Positions 18,376-26,995 of a DNA stretch of 64,000 nt are shown in pieces. Source of the stretch: Sulfurospirillum diekertiae (GTDB lineage: Bacteria; Campylobacterota; Campylobacteria; Campylobacterales; Sulfurospirillaceae); assembly GCF_002309535.1 (NCBI RefSeq), contig NZ_CP023275.1, positions 2,356,001-2,420,000 of the forward strand, read 5' to 3'. A program made the translations under genes and the position numbers. The notes under the pieces were generated by a model that was not told where the DNA came from, did no database searches, and saw nothing but the letters and a program-made list of their open reading frames with translations. The number at the start of each line of letters is the position of its first letter. The stretch's first letter is position 1.

Positions 18376-19265
18376 AACTCTTTCATATCATCAAAGTCAT
18401 CAAACATAAATTCATTGCCACCTTCACCTAAAAGTGCTTCTGCCACGTTTTTCTCCTGAAGTTTAAGCACTACTGTAAATGTTGTTTTCTCTTCACTGGA
18501 TTCATAATCAATCTCGCCATCCAATGAATCGACTAAGGCATTGACAACACTAAGCCCCAAACCAAGACCTTCAACGGATTCCCTAGCTTTGCTCTTTTTA
18601 TCCACTTTTTTAAAGCGATTGAAAACCTCTTTTTTATACTCTTTCAAAATCATATCACCAGTATTGGTGATATCAATCACAAGATTTTTGCCTTTTATAT
18701 CTACATTGATCGTAATTTTTTTACCTCTAAAAGAGTATTCGCAGGCATTTGAAATGATATTAGAGAGAATGCAATGAAGCTTTTTGGTATCACTGATAAC
18801 AACCTCTTGCAAAGCGATATGGGACTCTATAACCAATGATTTTTCTTCTATCAAATAGGTAAAGGAACTTATTACTTCTTCAAAAAGTTTTTCCAGATCA
18901 ACTTCACTAAAATAACTGCCTATTTCTCCTGCTTCTATTTCTGCTGCCATAAAGATATTGGTCAGTTGAAAATTGAGCTTGAGCAATTCTGTATTTAAAA
19001 AGCTTTTAATTTTTTCAGTTTTGGGAGAATCTTCATTTTTTTGCATCATGGAAGAAAGATTAAGCAGTGAACTGACAGGGTTGTTAAATACATTTTTAAT
19101 CAACGATAAAAATTCTCCTTTTACAGAGTCCGTTTCTTTAAGCTTTTCATTGAGATCATACAACTTTTTAGTCGTAAATTCTAACTCTTCGAGCATGGTA
19201 TTTTTTTGCTCAAACCGTCTTTCTATCTCTTCTAATAATGCTTTATCACTTATAGTCTCAGTCAT
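18372..19265 (-). CDS. Histidine-kinase-like protein lacking the phosphoacceptor histidine
   Basis: 297 residues from the MTETISDKAL start, which begins one base after the cheR stop codon. An N-terminal helical part leads into FLSLIKNVFNNPVSSLL, which aligns with a HisKA box (FL-x4-HExRTPL) but has Asn where His should be. The HATPase looks intact: NIISNACEYS, DITNTGD and GLGLGLSVVNALVD. It may bind ATP without autophosphorylating and could act as a pseudokinase. The acidic C-terminus ending FDDMKEF resembles that of the MCP in the operon. No membrane segments. Confidence 0.8.
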   Translation of the reverse strand: MTETISDKALLEEIERRFEQKNTMLEELEFTTKKLYDLNEKLKETDSVKGEFLSLIKNVFNNPVSSLLNLSSMMQKNEDSPKTEKIKSFLNTELLKLNFQLTNIFMAAEIEAGEIGSYFSEVDLEKLFEEVISSFTYLIEEKSLVIESHIALQEVVISDTKKLHCILSNIISNACEYSFRGKKITINVDIKGKNLVIDITNTGDMILKEYKKEVFNRFKKVDKKSKARESVEGLGLGLSVVNALVDSLDGEIDYESSEEKTTFTVVLKLQEKNVAEALLGEGGNEFMFDDFDDMKEF

Positions 19266-19266
19266 T

Positions 19267-20085
19267 TTAAACCTTTTGATAAATTGATGCACTTCTGGAT
19301 TTAAATCCCGTTTTGATATCGGTGAGTGCTTCTGAACTTCCGATAAAAAGATACCCACCTGGTTGCAACATGTTATAAAATTTTTGTACTAAGGTCGCTT
19401 GTGTTGGTTTGTCAAAATAGATCATAACATTACGGCAAAAAATGATATCAAATTTTTTTTCTTTAAAAATATCATAATTACCCGTTACAAGATTAAATCC
19501 TCGAAAAACAATATGACGTTTGATTTTTTCATCGATTGTGTAAACGCTATTCTCGTTATGGTGTATTTTATTAAAATACTTGTTGAGATAAATATTTCCT
19601 AGTGATTCTACGGCTTTTTCACTGTAAACACCACTACTGGCTTCTTTTAAAACCCGCGGTGAAACATCGGTCGCTAAAATCTTTATGTCACTATTGGGGG
19701 CATTTTCTTCTAAAAACATAGCAATACTGTAAGGTTCTTCCCCTGTAGAGCATGCAGAAGACCAAATGCGAAGCTTATTATTTTTCTTCTCCATCATGGT
19801 TGATAGATTATTTTTCCAAAACTCCCACTGCTTTGATTCTCTAAAAAAGGAAGTTACATTTGTCGAGATTAAAGAGCAAAGGTATTCCAGTTCATGTCCA
19901 GTTTTGTCATTTACTAAAATGTTGTAATACTCGCTAAAATCATTAAGGTGCAGCAACTTAACCCTTTTAGCGAGTCGTGCTTGCACTAAATAAATTTTTT
20001 GCTCACCTAATGAAATACCAATATGTTCATAAATATAATGTTTAAATAGCTCAAACTCTTTTTTACTGAGAGTGAGCCGCTCCAT
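19267..20085 (-). CDS. cheR: Chemotaxis protein methyltransferase CheR
   Basis: 272 residues. An N-terminal helical domain is followed by the SAM-binding part with SSACSTGEEPYSIAM, ILATDVSPRVLKEA and FDIIFCRNVMIYFD. It methylates receptor glutamates. Its start overlaps the last base of cheA, and it is followed by the degenerate kinase. There is no C-terminal TPR extension. Confidence 0.95.
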   Translation of the reverse strand: MERLTLSKKEFELFKHYIYEHIGISLGEQKIYLVQARLAKRVKLLHLNDFSEYYNILVNDKTGHELEYLCSLISTNVTSFFRESKQWEFWKNNLSTMMEKKNNKLRIWSSACSTGEEPYSIAMFLEENAPNSDIKILATDVSPRVLKEASSGVYSEKAVESLGNIYLNKYFNKIHHNENSVYTIDEKIKRHIVFRGFNLVTGNYDIFKEKKFDIIFCRNVMIYFDKPTQATLVQKFYNMLQPGGYLFIGSSEALTDIKTGFKSRSASIYQKV

Positions 20086-22115
20086 TAGTACAGTTCTTCC
20101 ACATTCAAGATCAGTGCAACTTCACCGTTTCCCATAACTGCTCCGCCACTGACACCTTCCGTCTTGGCAAAAAACTCACCGAGTGTTTTAATAACAACTT
20201 GTTGACGACCAACCAGTTCATCTACTAAAAGGGCAAATTTGCCTTTATCATTTTCAATGCATACTAAAGTTGACTCCCAAGGGTTAGGAGAAGTGTGTTC
20301 AAGTTCTAAGGCTCGGGCTAATCTTATAATCGGTAATAATTCAGAACGTAATTGAACAAACTCTTCTTTACCGCCAGCAATATGCACGGATTCTTGTTGT
20401 GGCCTAAAAGATTCGATGATGGAAAGGGTTGGGATAATATAAATTTTATCCGAACATCGCACGATCATTCCATCAATAATTGCCAACGTTAGAGGTAAAA
20501 CAATCGAAAAGGTACTGCCCTTTCCTTCAGCAGAGACGATGTCAATTTTACCCCGTACGCCCTCAATGGCATTACGTACTACATCGAGCCCTACTCCTCG
20601 ACCAGAAAGATCGCTAATGGTATCGGCAGTTGAGAATCCAGGTTGCATAATGAGCCCAAAAACCTGTGCCTCACTCAGCTCATCATTCGCATTAATGATA
20701 CCTCTCTCTAAAGCTTTTTGATACACTTTTTGCTTATTAATACCACGACCATCATCGCGCACTTCAATAATGATATTGCCACCCTTGTGGTACGCACTCA
20801 GTGTTACAACACCTTCTTCTTCTTTACCTGCTTTTAGTCTATCGGAGGGCGTGCTTTCAATACCATGGTCAATAGAATTTCGAATAATATGAATAAGTGG
20901 GTCAGAGAGAGCTTCCACCATTGTCTTATCAATTTCGGTATCTTCTCCTTCAAGCACGAGATGAATGGGTTTATTGACTTTTTTGGATGAATCTCTCGCC
21001 ACTCTTTTCATCTTTTCAAAAGTGTCCCGAATCGGAATCATCCTCAGACCCATCACACGATTTTGAATTAATTTGGTAATTTTTGAGAGATTTTCAATGG
21101 TTTTCGTTACTTCAGCATCTTTGACTGCCTTGATTTTACCGTTTTCACCAAGATAGTTTTGGGCAATCACCAATTCGCCAATAGAGTCAAACAATTCATC
21201 AAGCTTTTGTGAATCTATTTTTAAAAAGCTTTTTTGCGCCACAACGGTTTTGCTCTTTTCTTCTTTTATCTCTTCTTTTACCTCAATTTTTTCTTCATCT
21301 TTGAAAACTTCCACTTCTTTTTGAGGAGGAGAAACGAGCGTTACTTCGAATTCTTCTGTTTCTAAAAAAGCAAATACATCTGCAATATCATCAACCATTT
21401 TGAGACTTGCAAGATAAACCGTTACTTCTTTGATTTCATTGTTTTCAGCATTGAAAGACTCAAGGTCATCGCATTGAGGAACCTGCCAAAAAGAGGAGAG
21501 AATTCTCCCTACATGTAAAAGGTTTTTGAAAAATAAAAAATGGTCAAAGCCCCGTAAATAAATATCGGTATCGAGTTTAAGTGTAATTTTGAAAAGCTTT
21601 TCATCCTTTTGTAAAGCACTGAAAAATTCTTCTTCATTTACTTTTTTTTGAGGAGTCATCTCAAAATCATCATTGCCAAATTCTAAAGCCAAGTCTTTAC
21701 ATGTGATGCTTTGTGGTTCTTCTTGACTCTTTACATGTAAAATAATATTGCGTATCTTTTCTAAACATATTTCGTAGCCCTCGGGGGTGCCACTTTTATC
21801 TTCAACTTCATAAACAAGCGTCTCTTTAATAACCGTAACGCCCTCTAAAAAGACATCGACATGACCAGCATTGGGTACTTCATCACTACTTCTAAAAAAA
21901 TCTAACACATCTTCAAAGTGGTGAACAAACTCTCCAAGACGAGAAAAGTTAAATGCATTGGCACTGCCCTTGAGTGTATGAACCCCTCTAAATATCTCAT
22001 TCAAGAGCCCTTTATCACTCGGAGATTCTTCAAAATTAAGGATATCAATATCCATCTTTTCGATAATCTCAGTGGCCTCTTCAATAAATATCTGTTTTAA
22101 TTTTTCTTTACTCAT
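20085..22115 (-). CDS. cheA: Chemotaxis histidine kinase CheA
   Basis: 676 residues. The Hpt domain carries His46 in GVHTLKGSANAF. A region with CheY-binding-like folds follows (about 170-270), then the dimerisation domain (FLKIDSQKLDELFDSIGELV), the HATPase (DPLIHIIRNSIDHGIES, VRDDGRGIN, GRGVGLDVV) and a CheW-like domain at the end. There is no C-terminal receiver, unlike the CheAY of the canonical Campylobacter/Helicobacter pathway. That supports this being a separate, accessory chemosensory system. Confidence 0.95.
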   Translation of the reverse strand: MSKEKLKQIFIEEATEIIEKMDIDILNFEESPSDKGLLNEIFRGVHTLKGSANAFNFSRLGEFVHHFEDVLDFFRSSDEVPNAGHVDVFLEGVTVIKETLVYEVEDKSGTPEGYEICLEKIRNIILHVKSQEEPQSITCKDLALEFGNDDFEMTPQKKVNEEEFFSALQKDEKLFKITLKLDTDIYLRGFDHFLFFKNLLHVGRILSSFWQVPQCDDLESFNAENNEIKEVTVYLASLKMVDDIADVFAFLETEEFEVTLVSPPQKEVEVFKDEEKIEVKEEIKEEKSKTVVAQKSFLKIDSQKLDELFDSIGELVIAQNYLGENGKIKAVKDAEVTKTIENLSKITKLIQNRVMGLRMIPIRDTFEKMKRVARDSSKKVNKPIHLVLEGEDTEIDKTMVEALSDPLIHIIRNSIDHGIESTPSDRLKAGKEEEGVVTLSAYHKGGNIIIEVRDDGRGINKQKVYQKALERGIINANDELSEAQVFGLIMQPGFSTADTISDLSGRGVGLDVVRNAIEGVRGKIDIVSAEGKGSTFSIVLPLTLAIIDGMIVRCSDKIYIIPTLSIIESFRPQQESVHIAGGKEEFVQLRSELLPIIRLARALELEHTSPNPWESTLVCIENDKGKFALLVDELVGRQQVVIKTLGEFFAKTEGVSGGAVMGNGEVALILNVEELY
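21730..21741. repeat. Perfect TTTACATGTAAA palindrome inside cheA
   Basis: A perfect copy read as Leu-His-Val-Lys in cheA. A further TACATGTA core lies at 21510-21517 in the same gene. Confidence 0.85.
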
Positions 22116-22377
22116 GTGTATTCCAATACATCATTCCAAAACTTTCTAAATCTAAAGAGAGGGTATTCATAAAATCTATTTTAAGAGAAGGCTTAACCTT
22201 CTTCATACAAAAAAGAAGTGAAAAAAGAGCCGAAGTAACAGGTAAGCCCGTTTCTGAACGAAGTAGTGAAATCTCTTCGATATAATTGAGCCTATCTTTG
22301 ACAAATACTTGCAATGCTTTGACCTCTTCTAAATCCATCTCTATATCTAATTCTAAGATATCACCATCAATACACAT
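22108..22377 (-). CDS. Small chemotaxis-operon protein, possibly STAS-like
   Basis: 89 residues, overlapping the start of cheA by 8 bases and lying just downstream of the MCP gene. I do not recognise it with certainty. The pattern (ELDIEMDLEEVKALQVFVKDRL and IDFMNTLSLDLESFGMMYW) resembles a short STAS-type strand-helix fold as found next to some cheA genes. No membrane segment and no signal peptide. The overlap with cheA argues it is a real gene with a role in the same complex. Confidence 0.6.
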   Translation of the reverse strand: MCIDGDILELDIEMDLEEVKALQVFVKDRLNYIEEISLLRSETGLPVTSALFSLLFCMKKVKPSLKIDFMNTLSLDLESFGMMYWNTHE

Positions 22378-22404
22378 ATCAAAACCTTTACTACAAGCTT
22401 TTTA

Positions 22405-22428
22405 CAAGGAGATTATTTCATCTCCTTG
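22405..22428. terminator. Hairpin between the MCP gene and the small pre-cheA gene
   Basis: A 9-bp perfect stem CAAGGAGAT / ATCTCCTTG around a 6-base loop. Read in the operon direction no U-run follows, so it is more likely an attenuator or mRNA processing/stability element that separates abundant MCP message from the downstream che genes than a full terminator. Confidence 0.5.
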
Positions 22429-22440
22429 CGAAGATTTATT

Positions 22441-24426
22441 CTAAAATTCCTTGAGATCGCTTTCTTCTAGAGGAAAAACATCTTCATTAGTGCGTCGTGA
22501 AGTTGTGGATGACGGCTTATTGATAGGCTTTTTACTGATTGCTGACATTGAAAGTCGTTTAGGAGATATACTCGGTGTTGAAATTCTTTTGATATTTGAA
22601 GGAGCACGATTTTCTTTCCCCATGTCAAACCCTGCAAGCAATGCTAATTCTGAAACATTATCAAGCATAGAGAGCGCTTGAGCATTTAGCTCTTCTGCAG
22701 CAGCGGCTGTCTCTTCAGAAGCGGAAGCATTTTGTTGTGTGATTTGATCTACTGAACCCATTGCTGTGGCAATTTGATTCATTCCTTCCGCTTGCTCTTT
22801 CGCAGAAATGGCAATCTCTCCGATAAGATCTGATGTCTTTTTAATGCCATTTAAAATATCTTCAAAAGACTCTTTGGTTTTATTGGCAACTTCGGTTCCA
22901 GCTTTCACTTGGTCGATACTCGCTTCAATAATGCCCGTAATTTCTTTAGCCGCCCCTGCACTTCTCTCTGCTAGGTTTTTGACTTCTTCTGCAACTACGG
23001 CAAAGCCCAGTCCATGTTCACCAGCACGTGCAGCCTCAACGGCAGCATTCAGTGCCAAAAGATTGGTTTGAAAAGCTATTTCATCAATTGTTTTGATAAT
23101 TTTGGCTATTTTTTGAGAAGAAGCAGTGATTTGCTCCATCGCAGTCATCAGTTCTATCACCCTGTGGTTACCGACTTTTGCAGCATCATTGGAGTGCTGT
23201 GCTAGAATATTAGCTTCTCGTGAATTATCCGCATTTTGATTATTGCTAGCAGTCGCTTCTTCAATCGTTGCGCTAACCTCTTCGACACTACTCGCTTGAG
23301 AACTCGCGCCTTCCGCTAACGAAACGGATGCTGAGCTAATTTGTTCACTGGCACTGACCACTTGGGTTGTCCCCTCAGAAAGCGATTTCACTGCATCTGT
23401 GACGATTTTAACAATACTTCGTATAATAAACAGTGCAACAATAGAACTTATAATCAATGCTACAATCAACCCAACAATCATGATCCAAGAAGCAACACTT
23501 AATGAACTATTTGATTCATTAGAAATATCTTTGACATTTTTAAGTCCCAAATCTTGAACAGCTTCGGCAGAATTTAACACATCAACGGATATTCTTACTA
23601 AATTTTTGCCTTGATTGGATGATTCTTGCATAATACTTATAAAACCTTTAAGCGCACCTTCATAGGCTTTCGCAGAAGCTTCAATATTTTTGAGCTGTTC
23701 CAAGTTAACGGGGCGCACTGTTGTAGCTCTCATTTGTGCAATATTTTTATAAATACTCTCAAATTTACCAACGGCTGTATCTAATAAAGAAACATCATTT
23801 TTGACCTGTGCTCTTTGCCCAGCGATTCTTGCTTCCGTAGCAATTGATATCACATTATTAATCAAAGCTATTTTTTCATATCGATCCCAAAGTTTTGTCT
23901 TATCCGCTTTATCTTCTAAATCTTGCTTAAGTTGTTCTTGCTGAGAATCAACATAGGCCACGGTACTTTTTATAAAAGCAGCGGCATTCTCAACCATTGC
24001 CGAATCTAATATTTTCTTTTTTGCTAAGGTTTTTTCGCTCTGCTCTGTCCATGTTTGATATTCATCTAGTGATTTCGAAGCAGACTTCTCTTCCTGCAAT
24101 AATTCTTTAAGGTTATTTTTTTTGCCAAGTTCTTCAGCTTGAGAAAGGTATTTTTTGAGTTCTGTAAAATTTTTCTTGACATTGACAAGAACGGTCTCAT
24201 CATCATTTAAAACAAATGCGCGCATGTCGTAACGTATTTCATTGGCCGTTTTAAAGATGTTAGAGGCAACATCTACTCCTGGGACATAAACATTTGAGAG
24301 TTTTTCAGCCCCACTTGCCGCATTACGCATGTTAACAACCCCTATAATACCTAACACCACGGTGATAAATACTAAAATGCTAAAGCCAATCGTAATTCTC
24401 TTTCCTAACGTCATATTGTTGCCCAT
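22441..24426 (-). CDS. Methyl-accepting chemotaxis protein
   Basis: 661 residues. A transmembrane helix near residues 10-32 and a second near 310-335 bracket a helical periplasmic sensor of the four-helix-bundle type. The hairpin tip IDEIAFQTNLLALNAAVEAARAGEHGLGFAVVAEEV is well conserved. A clear HAMP domain is not evident right after the second helix. The C-terminus is a Ser/Pro/Lys-rich linker ending FPLEESDLKEF, not the enterobacterial NWETF type. It is the only receptor in this operon and probably its dedicated input. Ligand unknown. Confidence 0.93.
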   Translation of the reverse strand: MGNNMTLGKRITIGFSILVFITVVLGIIGVVNMRNAASGAEKLSNVYVPGVDVASNIFKTANEIRYDMRAFVLNDDETVLVNVKKNFTELKKYLSQAEELGKKNNLKELLQEEKSASKSLDEYQTWTEQSEKTLAKKKILDSAMVENAAAFIKSTVAYVDSQQEQLKQDLEDKADKTKLWDRYEKIALINNVISIATEARIAGQRAQVKNDVSLLDTAVGKFESIYKNIAQMRATTVRPVNLEQLKNIEASAKAYEGALKGFISIMQESSNQGKNLVRISVDVLNSAEAVQDLGLKNVKDISNESNSSLSVASWIMIVGLIVALIISSIVALFIIRSIVKIVTDAVKSLSEGTTQVVSASEQISSASVSLAEGASSQASSVEEVSATIEEATASNNQNADNSREANILAQHSNDAAKVGNHRVIELMTAMEQITASSQKIAKIIKTIDEIAFQTNLLALNAAVEAARAGEHGLGFAVVAEEVKNLAERSAGAAKEITGIIEASIDQVKAGTEVANKTKESFEDILNGIKKTSDLIGEIAISAKEQAEGMNQIATAMGSVDQITQQNASASEETAAAAEELNAQALSMLDNVSELALLAGFDMGKENRAPSNIKRISTPSISPKRLSMSAISKKPINKPSSTTSRRTNEDVFPLEESDLKEF

Positions 24427-24429
24427 TCT

Positions 24430-24933
24430 CTATCCTTTATCACTGATTGTTTTACTTAAATTTTGAACTAAACTCAACTCTTCTTCACCAAAAAGTGCCA
24501 CTAAATCAAGTATCATTACGACTTTATTTTTCTGTTTGGCCATATTTTCTATGAACCTTGTATCTATATTGGAACCAAATTCAGGTGGCGGAGAAATATT
24601 TTCATCATCTACATTGACCACTTCTTCGACTTTATCGACAATAAAACCAATGTTCTTGCCCTCAATCGTGATAATGACAATAGCCGTATACATCTGTGGT
24701 TCAACCTCTGGCATATCAAACTTAGCACGCATATCCACTACAGGAATGATATTGCCTCGTAAATTCATGACCCCTTTGATAAACTTGGGTGTTTTAGGCA
24801 CTGGAGTTGTCTTCATCATTGCAATAATTTCTTTGACATCGGAGATCTTGACACCATAAATCTCTTCTTCAAGATAGAAAGTAAGAAATCGATTTGCCAC
24901 GCTTCCAACACCTTTAATCTTTTTTTCTTCCAT
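24430..24933 (-). CDS. cheW: Chemotaxis coupling protein CheW
   Basis: 167 residues. The CheW fold is shown by FLTFYLEEEIYGVKISDVKEI, GVMNLRGNIIPVVDMRAKF and IGFIVDKVEEVVNVD. It links the receptor to CheA. It lies between cheY and the MCP gene with only a few bases on either side. Confidence 0.94.
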   Translation of the reverse strand: MEEKKIKGVGSVANRFLTFYLEEEIYGVKISDVKEIIAMMKTTPVPKTPKFIKGVMNLRGNIIPVVDMRAKFDMPEVEPQMYTAIVIITIEGKNIGFIVDKVEEVVNVDDENISPPPEFGSNIDTRFIENMAKQKNKVVMILDLVALFGEEELSLVQNLSKTISDKG

Positions 24934-24934
24934 T

Positions 24935-25321
24935 TTAGAGTCCTAATACCATCGTTATAGCTTTCACAAGCTTTTCATCACTAAAAGGTTTTACCATCCA
25001 ACCTGTTACACCAATGGATTTACCTCTTGCCTTCATTTCAGGAGAACTCTCTGTTGTTAAAATAAGTATAGGTCTATTTTTAAATTTTTCATGGGATTTT
25101 AACTGCTCTGAAAGGTCAAGTCCACTCATCTGAGCCATATTAATGTCACTAATGAGAAGGTCATAATTTTCAGCACCTCCAAGAAGTGCTTCTAAAAGTT
25201 CAGCAGGATTGAGATACGTTGCAAATTCGATAACCCCTTTTCCTATCATATCTTCAAGTGCCATCTCAGCAGTCGCCAAAATTGTTTTAGAATCATCGAC
25301 TAAAATTACACGTTTACTCAC
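24935..25321 (-). CDS. cheY: CheY-type response regulator
   Basis: 128 residues: VILVDDSKTILATAEMAL, DLLISDINMAQMSGLD (phosphoacceptor Asp), LTTESSPE (Thr) and VKPFSDEKL (Lys). It is the first gene of the minus-strand operon and has a strong CAAGGAGA ribosome binding site. It is the most likely output of CheA in this operon, though two other receivers are encoded nearby. Confidence 0.92.
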   Translation of the reverse strand: MSKRVILVDDSKTILATAEMALEDMIGKGVIEFATYLNPAELLEALLGGAENYDLLISDINMAQMSGLDLSEQLKSHEKFKNRPILILTTESSPEMKARGKSIGVTGWMVKPFSDEKLVKAITMVLGL

Positions 25322-25512
25322 AAAATCTCCTTGCCTATGACATTTACTTAACTATACATAAATGGGAATTAAAAAATAATTAACGTTTAAGATAAATACC
25401 GCAGTGTAATAAAACAAACCCATGTTTATAAAAATACTCTCATTGTACCAAAATCATAAAAACGGAACTTCTTTTGCTTAAAAACAGATAACCTAATAAA
25501 GAAGGAAAACAC

Positions 25513-26019
25513 ATGCGTTTGCATTTGAGTTCTGATTGTATCACAGTTAATATTCCTGAAAGCTCATCACACTTTTTACATGTAAGTAAAACGTTGTCCC
25601 AAAAATTTACTAAATCTTTTTGGGTTAATGATACACTTATTAATTTTTCGACACCCAAAGAAGAAAAAAAAAGAAAAGAATTTCTTACTTCTTTATACTA
25701 CATATGTGCGCGTACCTCACAAACTCACAATTTGGCATTTTTGCAAAAACTTGTTGCGATGTATAATAAACCTATTAAAGTCGTCAAAAAAGTCGTAAAG
25801 GAAATGATTATTCATCAACCATATACTCTGGATAAATACTATAAAATTCTTGAAGTTTCGCAAACAGAAAGCCTACAAACCATTCGTAAAAAATATCTCC
25901 ACCTCGCCAAAATATGTCATCCAGATCACCAAGATACCTCATCTGTTGAAAAGTTTCAACAAATTCAAGAAGCCTACGAAACGATTAAAGAACAAAAGCG
26001 TAAAAAAATAGCTGCCTAG
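25513..26019 (+). CDS. J-domain (DnaJ-like) protein
   Basis: 168 residues. The C-terminal J domain (about 108-165) contains KYYKILEVSQTESLQTIRKK and the obligatory His-Pro-Asp in AKICHPDHQDTS. The N-terminal 100 residues are unlike known J-protein parts and may bind a specific client. It should stimulate a DnaK-type Hsp70. It is a single gene with the tRNA-Ala gene downstream. A palindrome copy (TTTACATGTAAG) lies at 25575. Confidence 0.82.
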   Translation: MRLHLSSDCITVNIPESSSHFLHVSKTLSQKFTKSFWVNDTLINFSTPKEEKKRKEFLTSLYYICARTSQTHNLAFLQKLVAMYNKPIKVVKKVVKEMIIHQPYTLDKYYKILEVSQTESLQTIRKKYLHLAKICHPDHQDTSSVEKFQQIQEAYETIKEQKRKKIAA

Positions 26020-26062
26020 AGCTTTTCTTAAGCTTTGCTTGGTTACAATCATGTCTCTTTTT

Positions 26063-26138
26063 GGGGTGTTAGCTCAGCTGGGAGAGCGCAACGCTGGCAG
26101 CGTTGAGGTCAGGGGTTCGATCCCCCTACACTCCACCA
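26063..26138 (+). tRNA. tRNA-Ala (anticodon GGC)
   Basis: A 76-nt cloverleaf with CCA encoded. The acceptor stem GGGGTGT pairs with ACACTCC through a G3:U70 wobble, the alanine identity element. The D arm is GCTC/GAGC, the anticodon stem CAACG/CGTTG with GGC at 26096-26098, and the T arm AGGGG TTCGATC CCCCT. It reads GCC and GCU codons. A TACAAT -10 box lies at 26044. Confidence 0.97.
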
Positions 26139-26318
26139 TTCTTCAAGTCATTTTCTCAAATATACCTCTTTATGCACGCTGAACAAGTCATTGAACCCTT
26201 CTTCTTTCAGCTCATTTGGCAAATTTCATTTCTACACTTTTTATTTTTTTTATAGGCTATAGAGGAGTATACTTAAGCAATTAGTGCACTGGCATTCATT
26301 TTTGAGGAGATTATAAAA

Positions 26319-26963
26319 ATGGAAAATACATCCCATAAAATCATCACTATTAGTCGCCAAATAGGTAGTGGTGGTGCTTATGTTGGGCAACAATTGGCGA
26401 AAAAACTTAATTTTAGTTATGTTGACCGAGAAATCATCTCTCAAGCAGCTAAAGAATTTTCCATGCTTGAAGAAGATCTAGAATCACGTGATGAAAAAGT
26501 ACCCTCTTTTTGGCAATCCTTCTTACAATCTAGCATTTGCAGCCCCGATGTTTATCTGCCACCACAAGTTTTTGTTCCCACAGAAGAGGCTATTTTTAAA
26601 GTTGAATCTGAAATTATTAAAGGTATTGCCAAAGATCGTTCTGCCATTATTATAGGAAGATGTGGCTCACATATTTTGCGCGACAATCCAAATCATATCA
26701 GTATTTTTTTACACGCAGAAAGTCAATTTCGTCAAAAACGCATTAAAGCGCTATACCATCTTTCAAATATTGAAGCACATAAAATGCTGGAGCAAAGCGA
26801 TGATGAACGTGCTCGTTACCATCAATTACTCACAGGAAAATCATGGTGCGATGCCACACAATACGATCTTTGTATGAATACAAGCAAACTAGGGATTGAC
26901 TTCAGTATAGAGCTCATTGCACAGATATTAAACACTCATAGCCCTCTTTTAGATTCAAGATAG
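26319..26963 (+). CDS. Cytidylate-kinase-like family protein
   Basis: 214 residues. The P-loop-like start ITISRQIGSGGAYVGQQLAKKL and the following FSYVDREIISQAAKEF are typical of the cytidylate-kinase-like family (Pfam Cytidylate_kin2), which is distinct from true Cmk. IIIGRCGSHILRDNPNHISIFLHA gives the conserved central block. Substrate not established for this family. A GAGGAGA site precedes the ATG. It is a single-gene unit ending in a strong terminator. Confidence 0.82.
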   Translation: MENTSHKIITISRQIGSGGAYVGQQLAKKLNFSYVDREIISQAAKEFSMLEEDLESRDEKVPSFWQSFLQSSICSPDVYLPPQVFVPTEEAIFKVESEIIKGIAKDRSAIIIGRCGSHILRDNPNHISIFLHAESQFRQKRIKALYHLSNIEAHKMLEQSDDERARYHQLLTGKSWCDATQYDLCMNTSKLGIDFSIELIAQILNTHSPLLDSR

Positions 26964-26986
26964 AGAGACCCCAACTCTCTCTATCT
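26958..26986. terminator. Terminator between the kinase-like gene and the porin gene
   Basis: An 11-bp perfect stem AGATAGAGAGA / TCTCTCTATCT with a 7-base loop, followed by TTTC. It includes the stop codon of the upstream gene and lies between converging genes. Confidence 0.8.
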
Positions 26987-26995
26987 TTTCATATT

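Noticed and set aside
22378-25512. sigma28 or sigma54 promoters for the chemotaxis operon
   Set aside because: I found no GCCGATAA-type or TGGCAC-N5-TTGC-type sequence before cheY or the MCP gene; only AT-rich sigma70-like candidates that I cannot rank.
26063-26138. The tRNA-Ala gene as an attachment site for an integrated element
   Set aside because: No repeat of the tRNA 3' end was noticed downstream, and the following genes look like ordinary chromosome.
26250-26444. Small minus-strand open frame of 64 codons around the start of the cytidylate-kinase-like gene
   Set aside because: It overlaps the start of a convincing gene, has no ribosome binding site and no family features.
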